In this document: positions 1 to 12,313 of the stretch, piece by piece
How the letters are laid out: the number at the start of each line of letters is the position of its first letter
Position numbering within the stretch: the stretch's first letter is position 1
Source: Agarophyton chilense
Taxonomy: Eukaryota > Rhodophyta > Florideophyceae > Gracilariales > Gracilariaceae
DNA length: 64,000 bases
Assembly (NCBI GenBank): GCA_030374765.1
Contig: JARGXX010000075.1
Coordinates: forward strand, 496,001 to 560,000
Reading direction: 5' to 3'
Made by a program: the position numbers and the translations under genes
The notes under the pieces: model-generated
The model's input: the letters and a program-made list of their open reading frames with translations, nothing else
What the model was told of the DNA's origin: nothing
Database searches by the model: none

Positions 1-1283
1 TGGTGTTTGGAGAGCTGCTCGTGTGATGCGCCGGTCGTGGTGGCGGCGAGCTGCACTCGAGGTTCTATTCCTGAAAAAGAGTCTCGGCGGGGTGACTCTC
101 CGGCGATGTTGGAGAGTGATGAGAAGTTGATGGCAAATAGAGGCCATGTTTGTAGCGGTCAGTTGAGAGTTTTTTCCACGTAGAACTTATTTCAAAGTTG
201 GCAAGTGTTTGAAACGGTACTCGGAGAAAGATACATATCATTTCCGTGGTATTTTCGCGAACTAAAGTGAAATGTACGTATTATTTCGCGTGGACTAGTT
301 TATGTTTTCAGGAATCCTCCATTATCAAATAAAAGGGGTTTTATGGGCTCACTAGTGTGCAAGTGACGAATCGATACGGTGTGGCCAACGTTAGAAGACC
401 AGCCAATCCAATCTTGAGGTTCAACTTTTGGTACCAACTACAACACCCCCGTAGGAGGTGCCTTGCCCTCCGCCCGTATATAATTGAGGCTCAAAATCTC
501 TGACGCATTTGCGTCAATCTTTTGACGACGTACTCATGCTCAGAAAAATGGCGCGCAGATTCAAACCGAAACAGCTTACGAACAAACCCTGCTAGGTGAC
601 CATCGTCCATACTATTCTTCCCATCAACAAAAGATTGAAACATACATTCGGACACTTTTCCATGACAAGTGTACTGGTTTGGGGTCTAAAAACCTCTTCG
701 CATAATCTCGAACATTAACGTAAGTTATAGCCCTTCCATCCACTGCCTTTCGTCTCCTACTGACGATGAAGGCTTTCGATGATATTGACAGCCATTTCGT
801 GCGTTTTGTTAGTTACTGCACGAGTCGGTTCGATTTCAGACGGAACGGTTGAGTTTTGAGGAGATTAAATCGACGATATTCTACACTCATTTGACTAAAT
901 TTCTCTGACATGCGCTTCACTAGCAATGCGAGCTTTCTTAGCGCTGAATCGTTCTGGAAAGCTCTTCCTACGAATTATTATTTTTCCTCTCTTCATATTG
1001 GGAGACTGGAGGATCGGGATTTTATTCTGCACATATCTATCCGACAACTGTATTCTGAACTGGTTTCCCCGCTTCTACTACATTCGATGGGTTGAAATCG
1101 TCGAGTATTCTTTTGGAGAAAATTTCACCTATATTAAGTCGCCTTCTAATTTGATATAGAATACCGCTTAGGTTATGCACAGCTAGCTGTCCGATGCCGC
1201 CAGCGAAAAGGTGAAATTCGTTGAATATTGCTGATTGTCTGACCATTTCAGAAGCTTCAGTACTTCTTTTTCCACTTCTACAT
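1..1283. other. No gene recognised; left flank
   Basis: No frame in this stretch gives a recognisable protein and all open frames are short. One perfect 16-nt palindrome, TGACGCATTTGCGTCA, lies at 501-516. The stretch may hold the downstream end of the Mutator-like element whose SWIM finger lies just to the right. I saw no clear terminal inverted repeat. Confidence 0.5.
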
Positions 1284-2061
1284 CTACCCCCTTCTGTAGA
1301 GAGCGTCATTTTTGACGTGGCTGTGTCCGGATCGCATTTGTTCTTTCAGAGCCGCCATATGAAATACATCGCACATTTGGCGAAGGTGGCAAACATGATC
1401 AAAGGAGAAAGCTTTAGGTTTAGACTTCAAGTATGGATTAAAGAACGATTGTAGCTCAATGTGGTCATCTAAAACGTCTATCAGCTTTGGTTGGTTGAGG
1501 ATAAAGTCGTTGTAGGACATGGCCCATTTGGAAATTTGACGGCAAGGAAATCCCATTGACTCCGTTTTGTTGCAGTCGCATCGCACCAGAAGCTCACAAT
1601 CACCCCTATCCTCTGTTTCTATACAATTTTGACAGAAAAGAACCTTTAAGGGTGTTGATGGTGGGATTGGCACTGGATATTGAGAAGAGCCGAGTTTACG
1701 AATGAGGTGAAGGCTGCATGTGAGATCGACGAACGCGACAAGACCCATGCTAATTTTATTCTCAAGAACAAGCTCAGACCAGTGTGTGTTGTGGTATTCT
1801 ACTAAAGACCGTAGAGGTCTCGGTGCAGTGGGTATCCACATAAATAACCGCGAAGAGCGGATGTCACCTTGCGAGCGACGGTTCTTAGGTAAGAAGAGAG
1901 TTTGCAGAAAGCAGCCAGGTGGGCCTGAACAATGGGGATGATACGTGTATTCATAAAGCGGATGTCCATATACGGTGGTATGTAATGCAGACAAGATCGG
2001 CTCGACAACCCTTGTGATAACACAAATAGCCAGGTAACAGTAGAGAAAACAACAAAGAAAC

Positions 2062-2128
<67 letters not shown>

Positions 2129-2572
2129 TGCTGTACAAAAAGGGCGGTAAATGCGCAACAGTAGGGGGTATCCTCTGAACAAGAGCTATAGCTCAGAACG
2201 GTTAAAAACTGATACTATAGGTTCCCCTTTGTGGTGAACCACTTTAGGATTTCTAGGACTCATCAAGATGGTGTTTAGGTTGGTTGTCGGTTGGCCTGCT
2301 GCCGTCCTCACCTGGGCCTTGCGCCCTTTAATGTGCGAAGAGGCAAAGCAAGTACCGTACAGTAATGCATACAAGTGGCGTGCCACTACAAAACTATCTA
2401 AATAATACCAAATAAAATATTGGTGATGGCACCTTACAGTGTACACTAAATACAGTACTTCCTAATTAAATTTCTCCTGTCCAAACCTTTCCATGAAGTA
2501 ATTCTTCTCATAACCTCTCCTAATCGAGTATTGCCCAAGCAATAGCTTATGAATGCCGTCTCGCGACTTCGT
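1284..2572 (-). pseudogene. Mutator-like transposase remnant, C-terminal SWIM zinc-finger part
   Basis: On the minus strand around 1590-1535 a frame reads C-D-C, then about ten residues, then G-F-P-C-R-Q-I. This is the signature of the SWIM zinc finger (CxC...CxH) at the C-terminus of MULE/FAR1 transposases, here with the final His replaced by Gln. The frame continues for about 85 residues after the finger. Its upstream end runs into a CA microsatellite that translates as alternating Cys-Val, so the true N-terminus of this piece is not visible. The catalytic half of a MULE transposase lies on the same strand at 33.4-34.4 kb. The two are separated only by the nested retrotransposons inserted at 2577/2578, so they are probably one gene split by insertion. 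That is inference; the SWIM motif is seen directly. Confidence 0.6.
2063..2125. repeat. (AC)n microsatellite, about 31 units
   Basis: An uninterrupted AC/GT dinucleotide run. It produces artificial Cys-Val open frames on the minus strand. Confidence 0.98.
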
Positions 2573-2577
2573 AGTAT

Positions 2578-3022
2578 TGTGAAAGAGCGATAAAAACGGC
2601 TGAGCCCAGTAAGCCTCCGGGCCTAGAAGGATCTTGCAGGTGACACGTGTACGGGTCGACCTCAGGTGGACTCATGTAGATTATTAATTTAATTTAATTA
2701 TTGTAATAGATTACCACTACAGTGCCAAAGAGATCTCAGCGCCTCGCCAGTAGTAGTCACTTGGCTCGAGTGACGCTTCTCGCTTAAAGTACGATAGGCA
2801 CCATTAGGATACTAAATAACCCTCTTTGGTATATTAGTTCCACCCTTTGGTCTTCAAGCTATCGTTTCCGTAGCTACACCTGTAGGACTACGTAATTAAC
2901 GCCAGCCCATTGCACAAAGTACTCTGGGAGTGCCGCCGTCAAGGATTCGAACCTTAGGACCTGCTGTACCACGCTACTACCGGTCGAGACCCGTACGCTA
3001 ACCCACCAGTCATTGCGTTACG
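2578..3022 (+). repeat. E1 5' LTR (445 bp)
   Basis: Aligns end to end with 11091-11167 joined to 32452-32805 (431 bp). The 14-bp length difference is one deletion near 32608 in the right copy. Starts TG and ends CG, a mutated CA. On the minus strand near 2975-2935 it contains a GGTTCGAATCC T-arm-like block preceded by a D-arm-like block. Confidence 0.93.
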
Positions 3023-3025
3023 TTT

Positions 3026-3041
3026 TGGTCTCCCAACTTAG
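3026..3041 (+). other. E1 primer-binding site
   Basis: TGGTCTCCCAACTTAG lies 3 nt after the 5' LTR. It begins with the TGG that pairs with a tRNA CCA end. It differs by one base from the same site in E2 and E3. Confidence 0.8.
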
Positions 3042-3057
3042 AAACCTCAAGGAATAA

Positions 3058-5261
3058 TTGAAAGGACCACTGGAACGAAGAATTATCCGGATTCTAACCT
3101 TTGATTTCATTCCCCAACGGACCAGAAGTACAGAAGCAACCGCCATTATGGATGTAGGAAACGCACCCAACCGATCATACTATAGGACTCCTACAGCAGG
3201 ACAAAGTGCGACTACAACGCCGGCGATGTCACCTGACCCTCTGGTCGATACCTCTAGCGACCGCAGGAGCATGAGGGGCCAGCTGCAAGAAGTACTGACC
3301 CCACTGGATAACACTGAAAGGATTCGCCGAGAACCCACGGTGTCAGCATGTTTACGAGAACGCCTCGGGTACACCATAAGGAGAAACTCACCTGACCGAA
3401 GGAATTAGTGAAAACATACCCGCAAGGCTTGCCGACCTTCTCTGGCCCCGTCTCCGTGAGCTCTGCTCAACCCAAGTGGATTCCATTATGGACGTGCGAC
3501 TCGCTACGGCGATCGCTGACCATGCGGATTACCTCATCGCGCGAATCGTCCCTAAGGTATTGGAGTCTGACTTATTCATAGACTCCCTCCTACAGACTGT
3601 TCAAGGAGCCGTCACTCGCCAGGCAGGCAATTTGGTCCCTAGGATCACCCCACCACAAATTAACCATCCGGTCTCCATATGGCGACCCCCTACTGAACCC
3701 CAAGGAGAGGCAGAATTATCCGCCCCTCGCCGGGAATAACATCAGGAAAACCCCACCGTGGGACAATCTAGGAGCAGAAGAGAAGCTCCGCGTCTAGATG
3801 AGAGACAGGTTGCCAATTAGGAGAATCCAAGGGAGGGACAAGCGAGGAGCAGAAGAGAAGCTCCACGTCTAGAAGAGGGACCGCTTGCCCCACCCGACGG
3901 ATTATACCAGATACAGCGACCTCAGGGCTCCATCGGATCTGATAGAGAGACCGATCTTTTAGGTACCTATTCCGCTGGAAAGAAAAGAAGCAAGCGCAAA
4001 AGAAAGAAGAAAAGAAGTAGCAAAAGAAGAGACCTTTCGGAGACGAGTGATTCCGAATCGGCCTCGACCGAAACGACCGACTTCGAAGCGAATGAGGCTG
4101 CCGTTCGAGGCCTCAGACCACTGACAACCACAAACGAACTTTTCCTTAAGGTTCTAGACTACCAGAATTACCGGCTGGCCGACAGGTCCGCGAAATATTC
4201 TGGTTTGGTGGCTCGCAGAGTCGCCAAATGGGCCAAACGGATGCAACCAACTATTACGGGCAAGTTCTTGGGTTCCGATCCCATTGCAGTCCTTAGGTTT
4301 CTCAGTTTGTTCCGTAAGGCTTGCGATCAGAACGGTGTCCACGAGGGCGCCGCTCTGTACCTTTTCCAATTCTTCCTTACAGGACAGGCGCGTGACCGAT
4401 TGGTTTCGAAGAAAGCTGGCACAACTGACCTCGTGGATGCTCAAGACCATGAGCCTCTCAGGTCATACCCCCAGGTTGTTCACTTCCTCTCGGAAACTTA
4501 CGCCACGGATGAAGATATAATGGATGCCCACGAGGAATTAATATACTTTAGGCAGAATTTCAACATGACCGAATCGGCTTTCGCAGACGACCTATGGAAG
4601 AGAGCTTACCGATGTGGAAACGTGGTCTCCGAAAGACGGCTTTAACGTCACTTCATCACTGGATTTCTCTATGCCATTCGGACACATGTGCGCAATTATC
4701 ACACGGAAAACCCGCAATACTCATTCCGAAGGCTCGTTACCCACGCCGAGGGTTATTGACACAACCTACAGGACCTCCAGGCGCAACTCTGATATACCCA
4801 GAGGACACACAACTCCATTGCATAAACCCAACCAAGCCCATTTGGTTAGCTCTACGGAGTCGGACATGGATGCTTCACTCAGTCACGCCGATTCGGGAGA
4901 TGTCCTCGCGGTCAATTTCAGTGCTCCGCCGTCCGGGCCCCCTTCATACACTTCCCAGGGAACTACAGCGACCACTGGACCACACACACCTAAGAATTCT
5001 CCCTTTCCGCCCCGCAAGGACGTTTTCGTTCGCTCCCCAAAGAACTGCTTCCTCTGCCTGTCACTGACCCCACCTTGCGACTGTACGAGGTATCTGCCTG
5101 AGGACGCACGAAAAACCCTCCTAGCCCTAAGGGAAGAGAATTACCGGCTGCGGAGATCCGAAGCAACGTATAACAGGGCACAGCAACGAACCACAGGGAC
5201 CCCTGGAAGCTCACGCTATGCCACGCCTCCGGGCACTCCGATCAAAGCCCCACAGGTCTAA
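3058..5261 (+). pseudogene. E1 gag, degenerate
   Basis: Three main open pieces survive: 3058-3408, 3476-3739 and 4205-4645, followed by a piece in another frame to 5261. The 4205-4645 piece matches the central gag region of E2 and E3, including the G-S/T-D-P-I...V-L-x-F-L and A-Y/F-R-C-G-N-V blocks. The last piece contains C-F-L-C-L...C-D-C followed by a helix corresponding to the zinc-knuckle region of E3 gag, with the knuckle His lost. A frameshift near 4640 breaks the frame between capsid-like and zinc regions. The product would be the structural shell protein of the element. No full-length product is possible from this copy. Confidence 0.8.
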
Positions 5262-5392
5262 GCCATTGTAGATCCTACGGACGACCCCGTGGAAGAACCC
5301 TATCCTGAGGAAGAAACGTAAACCCCATCGGAAAACTTCTAGAGAGACGACTCGAGGCAAATACTACCTCTTTAAGCCCCTGTCTCAACCAA

Positions 5393-8300
5393 TTGGACGG
5401 TCATGAACCAAAGAGCTCCTCACCTTTCATTACAAACCACCCACATTGGACCACTCACGGTGAACCACAATTGAAACACAGTAACGACCCCGTCTGTATC
5501 CTCAGAAAAGAGAACTATAAAGTTCGAGTAACCGTAGGACTTCGTTCCAACAACTCTCGAGTGACCATAGCTGTATTGGACACAGGCGCTGGTCCCAACT
5601 TGGTCCATCCTGAGCTGCCCCCACTGGGTTGGCAAAGATTTCGTTGGGACAAGGAAGACCCTAAGGATTATCGATGCGTCTCGTAGACCAATGTACATGA
5701 AAGGAATAGTACCACTTTACCTCCAGGCAGGACAATTGAAAGTCCGCATGTGGTTCCTCGTATGTCCTAACTTAGGCGCGGAAGCAATCTTAGGGACCTC
5801 CTTTATCGATCGACACATTAAGGCCATTTATCCAGGCCTTAGGAAAGTCGCGTTTTACCGCGCACCTTCCATCTCCATAACTGGTTCAACCACAGGGCCA
5901 GAAGCTAACCGCAAACGGGCGCTTTTCTCCGAAAACACTAAGTCCAATAAGGTTCGCCTTTCAAAGGCTATAACGATACCGCCGACCACCCGAATCGCTG
6001 TATCGGTCCATTTCCAGTCCTCAGGCCTTGTAACAATTCAGAATCACCCGAGAACGGTTCTGAAGCACCTTACCTTGATGGCAAATGGAGTAATGGACAT
6101 CCACCCCAACAGGTCCTTTTTGGTCACAATCAGCAACTTCCGAGATAAATCCGTGCGGTTACCTAAAGGTACAGTGATTGGTATCACTCTACCCGCGTCC
6201 GTGGCCATTATGGAGGCCCAAATGGATAATCTTGCGACTCCAACTCCCGACGAGGACGTCGACTCTTGAGAGGGGACGGTCGCCATCAGCGAAGAATTTG
6301 AATCCTATAGGCCCCAGGTACTTGATCTCCTCAAGGAATACCAGGCCATGTGGTCAGGTAGATTGGGCACAATCAGAGCCACTACAAACCGCATTGACCT
6401 TCAGGGTGATGCTAGACCACAGCTCCAGCACCCATACCGTACCGGCCTTAAAGGTAGGGAAATTGTCGCCGAGAAGATGGAAAAGATGCGCAAAGCTCAA
6501 GTTATAGAGCCGGTGACTCTAAACCAATCCGAATGGGCAAGTTCCCTTGTCCTTGTGTCGAAGAAAGATGGCTCCGTCAGGTTCTTTGTCGACTACAGGA
6601 AGTTGAACGCAGTAACCAAGAGGGAGTCATACCCGATGCCCCACATGGATGACTGTCTGGATTTCTTAGGCGAAGCTGTCGTATTTACCACACTGGACGC
6701 TAACTCTGGATATTGGCAAATCTTTTTAGCCGAAGACGCGAGAGCGCTGACAACCTTTACCACCCATGAAGGTCTGTTCAGGTTTACTCGCATGCCCTTT
6801 GGTTTGAAGAATGCACCAGCCACGTTCCAACGGGTAGTGGACATTAACCTGTACAGAGTCAAATGGAAGTTCGCCCTGGTCTATTTGGATGACGTTATAT
6901 TTTCTCACGGACCGTAAAGGAACACTTTTGCCACGTGAAGAAGGTGCCAACAATTCTACAGGACGCTGGGGTAACACTGAAACTCCGTAAATGCGCTTTC
7001 TTCCAGGCCTCAGTGAACTATCTCGGTCACGTCGTCCTCCCAGGAAAGCTAAAGGTGGCCATACGGACAACAAATGCGATTCTCCAGGCTAAGCCTCCTA
7101 CGACCCACACGGAACTACAATCCTTCGTGGGCTCGTGCAACGTTTACCGACGGTTCGTCCAAGGGTTTGCTAAGATCTCGGCCCTGCTCAACGCGATGCT
7201 GAAGAAGAGAACACCCTCCGAGTTCGAAGCTCTTACGGACGACCAGTACAAAGCATTTCCGACCCTAAAGGACAAATTTCTGAACCCATCCATATTGGCC
7301 TTACCAAAGCCCAATAGGCCTTTCGTCCTGGACAAAGATGCCTCTGATGTCTAAGTGGGTTGTGCATTGCTACAGAAACAAGAGTCACTGAAGGACTATC
7401 GACCTATTGGGTACTAGAGCAGAACGCTCACCAGCGCGGAGCGAAACTACAGTACGACCGAAAAGGAATGTCTACCCATCGTATGGTCCGTATTGACACT
7501 CCGTCCGTACCTCTAGGGAACCAGGTGTACCATTAGGACAGACCGTGACTCACTCCGCTGGCTACTCAATATGACCGATGCATCGAGTCGCCTCGCTAGG
7601 TGGCGCCTCAGGCTGTCAGAATATTACTACGAGATAACCTATAGGCCAGCCATCAAGCAGCAGGCAGCAGATGCCCTCTCGAGAATCATTACCGACGGAA
7701 CTGATGACAACACATTGAACGACCTAATTCCCACCCTCTTTACAGATGATGGACCTCAGGACTACACGGAAACAGATGACGTTATGGATAAGTTGGAATC
7801 GGAGGATCCTGAGGTAATGAAGAACGAAGTATACCTATTGGACTAGGAGACTGTACCGCCCAGTTCAGCACCACCTCAGGTTAATGCGATAGCCTGGGAG
7901 GAAAAAGAGCTCCTCCCTATAACTATTGAGGAACTCCTACAGCCGCAGGTCGAAGACGAATACTGCAAGGAAACAGCCAAATTGGTAGGAACCCCAGGAT
8001 GCCTGTTCGACTATGACTGATTTGGACTACTATATCGCCGCTCACCGCTGGATGGCGCACTCCAACGGGTAATACCAACTTCGCTAAGGGCGCAATTCCT
8101 ATACCTCGCCAATTTCCCCCGCTTGGCTGGCCATCCTGGAGGCCGACCAATGTACCAGACCCTAAGAAAGTTCTTCAACTGGCAACTAATGGCGCAGGAC
8201 CTATGGCAAACCGCAGGGAACTGTGCATCGTGCGCACAGATCCGAGAGTCTCGCGGCAACCATCAGGCCAAACTGAAGCTCTTCCCCGCCGCAGGTTCAA

Positions 8301-8839
8301 TGGGATTTGTCTCAATGGATATACTTGGCCCTTTACCCAAGTCGTCCCATGGGAAACGGTTTGTTTCGGTCATAACCGATAGGTTTACCAAACTTACCCG
8401 AGCCTTACCCCTAGGAAAGATAACGGCCACGGATGTCGCCACGATCTTCTTGTCCCACTGGTTATATCCATATGGCATGCCACTCTACCTCCTCACGGAT
8501 AACGGCAGCCAGTTTGTATCCAAAGTCTTCTCGAATTTATATGCTACCTTTCGTATCAAACATGCGACCATCACGGCGTACCACCCGCAGACCAATGGCC
8601 AAGCCGAACGCTTCAACCACAGCCTTCTGGACCGATTGGCGCACTACGTTTCGGAGCACCAATTGGACTGGGACGAATACGTTGAGCCACTGGTTTATGC
8701 CTACAACACGCAGGTGCACGATTCCACAGGGACAACGCCCTTCGACTTAACGCTAACGATAGAGCAGCCGCCTATAGCTGTTGACCTTCAGGATTCTATC
8801 ATACTCCAGGACACAACCGAAGGGATGACTCCTACCTAG
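5393..8839 (+). pseudogene. E1 pol: protease, reverse transcriptase, RNase H, integrase, decayed
   Basis: Domains occur in Ty3/gypsy order. The protease (5393-6269) has V-L-D-T-G-A near 5575-5592 and a frame break near 5685. The reverse transcriptase (6348-6917) keeps the L-D-A-N-S-G-Y-W block and the Y-L-D-D active site, then breaks right after it. The thumb and connection (6935-7354) stop at a TAA near 7352, and RNase H continues in pieces to 7846. Integrase (8123-8839) keeps the H-C-C part of its zinc finger and all three catalytic acids: S-M-D-I-L-G, L-T-D-N-G and G-Q-A-E-R. It ends at a TAG just before the C-terminal domain. Stops and shifts make it non-functional. Confidence 0.88.
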
Positions 8840-9121
8840 GCGAAGCGCTACTCGCGCCGACGCATCGACCGCATTCTCCAATCGACCAGAACTGTACTAA
8901 CCAAAGCCCAACGGCGCTACAAGTGCTATTTCGACAAAGCTGTAGGGAATACACCCACCTTTGGGAAGGGAGACCTGGGTTACCTGGACCGGCCACCAAA
9001 GGACAGTGAGGAACTCGAGGATACTACGCGAAAGCTCTTACCCCGCTCAACGGGACCATAAAAAATCCTTAAGGCCAATGATCACACCATCACTTTACTC
9101 ATTGACGGCCTACAGGACACT

Positions 9122-9520
9122 GTGTCTATTGACCGCGTGACACGAGCTCCTAGTTCCTCCGGACCACGAACGTCCCAGCCCCCTGGCCCAGTGGAAGCAC
9201 CGCGACCTCAGGTAGACACTCAAGTCTCCACACCCCCTAAGGCAGTTACGGAGGACTCGACTAGCCCCACGGACACGATGGTCAATGCCAACTACTATGA
9301 ACCATCGCTCCCAACCGACTCCGATGGATTCGCCCCTCTGGACGACACTCTCCTTCCGGAGGATGAACACCAACCGGAATATGTGATTGAGCGCATCATC
9401 TCCGCCGGTATGGGAGAAGATGGAACTATGGGATATCGCTTCCGTTGGTTCGGGCTACACATCTGAGGAAGATACTTGGCAAGAGCCTCAAACCATTCCG
9501 GCTAATTTTATCGCCCGCTA
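9122..9520 (+). pseudogene. E1 chromodomain, frameshifted
   Basis: A frame ending at 9466 reads E-Y-V-I-E-R-I-I...Y-R-F-R-W-F-G. The continuation S-E-E-D-T-W-Q-E-P lies in another frame after a single-base shift near 9460. Together they match a chromodomain of the chromovirus type, which in related elements binds modified histones and guides integration. It follows a proline-rich linker, as in E2 and E3. Confidence 0.75.
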
Positions 9521-9619
9521 TTGGCGCAAAATCAGCCACTCGGAGCGCGGCCTTCAGGAGGGGGCAACAATTGGCGCAGAATCAGCCACTCGGAGCGCGG
9601 CCTTCAGGAGTGGGCAACC
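9520..9619 (+). repeat. Tandem duplication, 2 x 50 bp, in E1
   Basis: Two adjacent copies (9520-9569 and 9570-9619) differ at about three positions. They begin ATTGGCGCA. A 50-bp tandem pair also occurs in E2 near its chromodomain, with unrelated sequence. Confidence 0.95.
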
Positions 9620-9946
9620 ATTGGTTCGAATAATCCAACCATTGGCCCAAATAGTCCCAAACCGCCTCCCAAACCGCCTCCCGACACGACGGTTCTCTAG
9701 AGCACGACGGTTCGTCGTAGCTCCCGCATCAGGGAACAAAGTCATTCCTTTGGAGACACCTGAGGAAGACCCGGGACGCTCTCAAGATGGGACGCCGTCC
9801 TGGGGCACGCACATTTGAGATACAAGAAACACCTTGGGAAAGCATAAGCACTACTTTATTATAACTTACTCGAGTAACTAACAGAGTCCTAACAGCCCTC
9901 GGTATTACCTCAAGGTTTGCGGAACCGCTCCGAACACCAACTGGAC

Positions 9947-11010
9947 TCACTGGAGTGGCGTAGGTGTAACTCCGTCGTCCTCATTGGAGTCTGCAGGAGC
10001 GAAACCGGGAAAACGCTCACCCAAGGAGCCAACTGGACCACCGAAACCGGCCCCAGACAGCTGAGCACGCTTCTTCGGCGGAGATTCCCCTGAGGAACTA
10101 TTGTCACCATCGGAAACCTCCCGGTCACTCAAATTGAGCCCATACTGGGCATCCAAGTCGGCAGTAACCCTCTGGGACAGCAACTGCGCATTCTGCCGTA
10201 GGATATTGACCTTGACCATAGCGGTCTTCAGATCCTGACCTTGTTGGACAACCGCTGCGTGACACACCGAGCGACGCGCCCAGGAGCAAGCATTCGCCAG
10301 GACTGTCGCAATGTCCATCAAAGCAGTAATACCAACGGTACGGCATAATGAATTGACGCACTGCCCGTGGATTCCGTCTGATGATATGTTCATAGAGGCC
10401 CCCGGGGCGTTCATAGGCCACTTGGTATCCAGATGAGCTCCCCGCTTGTTTGTTCGAAGCCATGGTGCCGCCGCCCACAGGTTGGTCCGCCGGGAAATGG
10501 ATAGGAAAACCGACGGAAGCGACATAGTCCGGAGGGAGAATGGCATATCCGACGGGCTCATAAAGCGATCGTGGCATCGCGCGCGACCAATGGAGGAATA
10601 CCGCGAAGGGAAGAAGAAAAGATGAAACCGAATCGGGCAGGATGACTGACGTGACCTTGAATGGACGAAACGCCCACCGTGGTTCACGGCGAACAACGCG
10701 CGTAGGGTCGCCAAAGAAGTACCGAAGGATAGGAAAAGCGTCAAGGAACCCCCCCCCGGTGCGCGTGCAGTACCCTAGGTGAACTAATTGCCAACCTGGC
10801 GCCAAGGATCAGCTCCTACGCACTGGTACCCCCGAGGATGGTGGCGATGCCACCCTCCGTCGCGCCCACTGGTAACGAGAACAACTAACCCCCGGATTGG
10901 TCATAAGACGCCGACATGTCGGGCACGGAATTGCTCGTGTCCAGGCTATTAGGACGCTGAGGATCACGACGCTCCGGCCCCGAAGGCAAGATTGGAGGTT
11001 CACCCATAGG
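9947..11010 (-). pseudogene. E1 antisense accessory reading frame, degenerate
   Basis: Minus-strand frames occupy the interval between the chromodomain and the 3' LTR, the same place and orientation as the accessory genes of E2 and E3. A frame opens with ATG near 11008 and stops after about 40 codons. Later pieces (10805-10125 and 10744-9947) end in an acidic, Ser-rich tail with a P-P-K-K-R basic patch. I could not align these pieces convincingly to the E2/E3 protein. The call therefore rests on position and orientation. Confidence 0.35.
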
Positions 11011-11076
11011 TCCAACTAGAGCCAGACCTCCAGAAAGGTGTGAGGCAATTTGGACTTCGCCGTGACGGTCGAATCC

Positions 11077-11090
11077 TAAGGAGGGAGATA
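11077..11090 (+). other. E1 polypurine tract
   Basis: TAAGGAGGGAGATA directly abuts the TG of the 3' LTR. It would prime plus-strand DNA synthesis. The same design occurs in E2 and E3. Confidence 0.8.
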
Positions 11091-11167
11091 TGTGAAGGAG
11101 CGATAATAACGGTTGAGCCCGGTAAGCAGCCAGGCCCTGAAAGATCTTGCAGGTAACACGTGTACGG
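11091..11167 (+). repeat. E1 3' LTR, left fragment
   Basis: The first 77 bp of the 3' LTR, cut by insertion of E2 after TACGG (11163-11167). The remainder resumes at 32452. Confidence 0.92.
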
Positions 11168-12085
11168 TGTAGAGCAACGCCCAGTTAGGGGATACTTGAA
11201 GATGCAACTCATAGAATGAGGATTGAACCCTCCGAGGGTTATGACTATGATTCCCTCTAAGGTGTGCTGAGGTGGTACTGTTTTTTGGTTAGAGTTCGCC
11301 TATGGCGTGAAGATTCGGATGGCCCATGGTTGGATTGCCCCCCGTGATACACGTGGCTTAATTTTGGCACCGATTTTTCGGATATTTGTTAGAACGTTGG
11401 ATTTTGGGGCCCTGACAGTGGGATCTCCACGTGTATGGCCCTGAGCAGGTGTGCACTACTGTAGAGTTTAGTTAGTTGGCCCTACTTCGGGAGACGAGAT
11501 CTGACAGTCCGAAGCTCAAAGTAAATGGGAACCAAGGTTGGTCTTCGATACCTTTAGAGGTTCTTCGTCGCCATCGTTTCGGCCTTACAACCCGGAACGG
11601 GCTCTGGTTAGCAACGCCTGCGTAGGGACACGACTCCACTTGGAGAGTGCCCACGTTTGGGTTCCGTGCAACCACCCCCTTGGGACCGCTCAGACGACCT
11701 GCGTGCACGATACCCCGTGGGGGTTCTGCTTACTTGTTGCGTGCTTTTTGTGCTTCCTTTCGAGGATAGGTTTTCGCCCCTGTATTGGGTTTCTTTTGTG
11801 GTTTCGCCCCTTTTCTGGTTCTCTGGTCCGGTGCCTGTTAGAGCCCGACCCTCGCCCCGTTTTTCCTCTTCGCCGGATTTTCCCCCATTCTTTGGGATAC
11901 CCATACCCATTCCCGACCCAACGGTTTCTACCCCTCACCTCCGTCGGTACTGCCGGAATCTCCCGTGGGAGTTACACCACACACTACGGGTGGAACGGAG
12001 GGCTCTGTCTTTGAGTCTGCCTCCCCCAGGGAGCAAGGCTTCGAACACCTTGAGAGCACTTCCTGTCGCCGGGTTTTGCTCCACA
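11168..12085 (+). repeat. E2 5' LTR (918 bp)
   Basis: Matches 22055-22468 plus 31944-32446 along its full length. Starts TG and ends CA. It shows no obvious similarity to the LTRs of E1 or E3, so E2 belongs to a separate family despite related coding regions. Confidence 0.95.
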
Positions 12086-12087
12086 AG

Positions 12088-12103
12088 TGGTCTCCCGACT
12101 TAG
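12088..12103 (+). other. E2 primer-binding site
   Basis: TGGTCTCCCGACTTAG lies 2 nt after the 5' LTR. It is identical to the E3 site. The implied tRNA would have a C1:G72 pair and A73. Confidence 0.82.
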
Positions 12104-12313
12104 AATCCGTTTTCGGACTTTTGGGTTGGTCATCCACGTGTTGGAATATCTCTTGGAAGAGGAAGCACCGTCGTGAAGATTTGTTGTAGTGGTCCCCTTT
12201 TGGAAAGGGTGGAATTGGTTTTTATTTTTGTTTTGTGTTACGTCATCCGTTTTCCGGGAATCTCGTGATCGAATTTCATCGTTACCACGAATCGTCGGTG
12301 TCGTGTCTGCAGC

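Noticed and set aside
1802-2182. Cys-Val-rich proteins at the CA repeat
   Set aside because: They are translations of the dinucleotide microsatellite.
9520-9619. CRISPR-like direct repeats
   Set aside because: Two adjacent 50-bp units without spacers in a retrotransposon; a simple tandem duplication.
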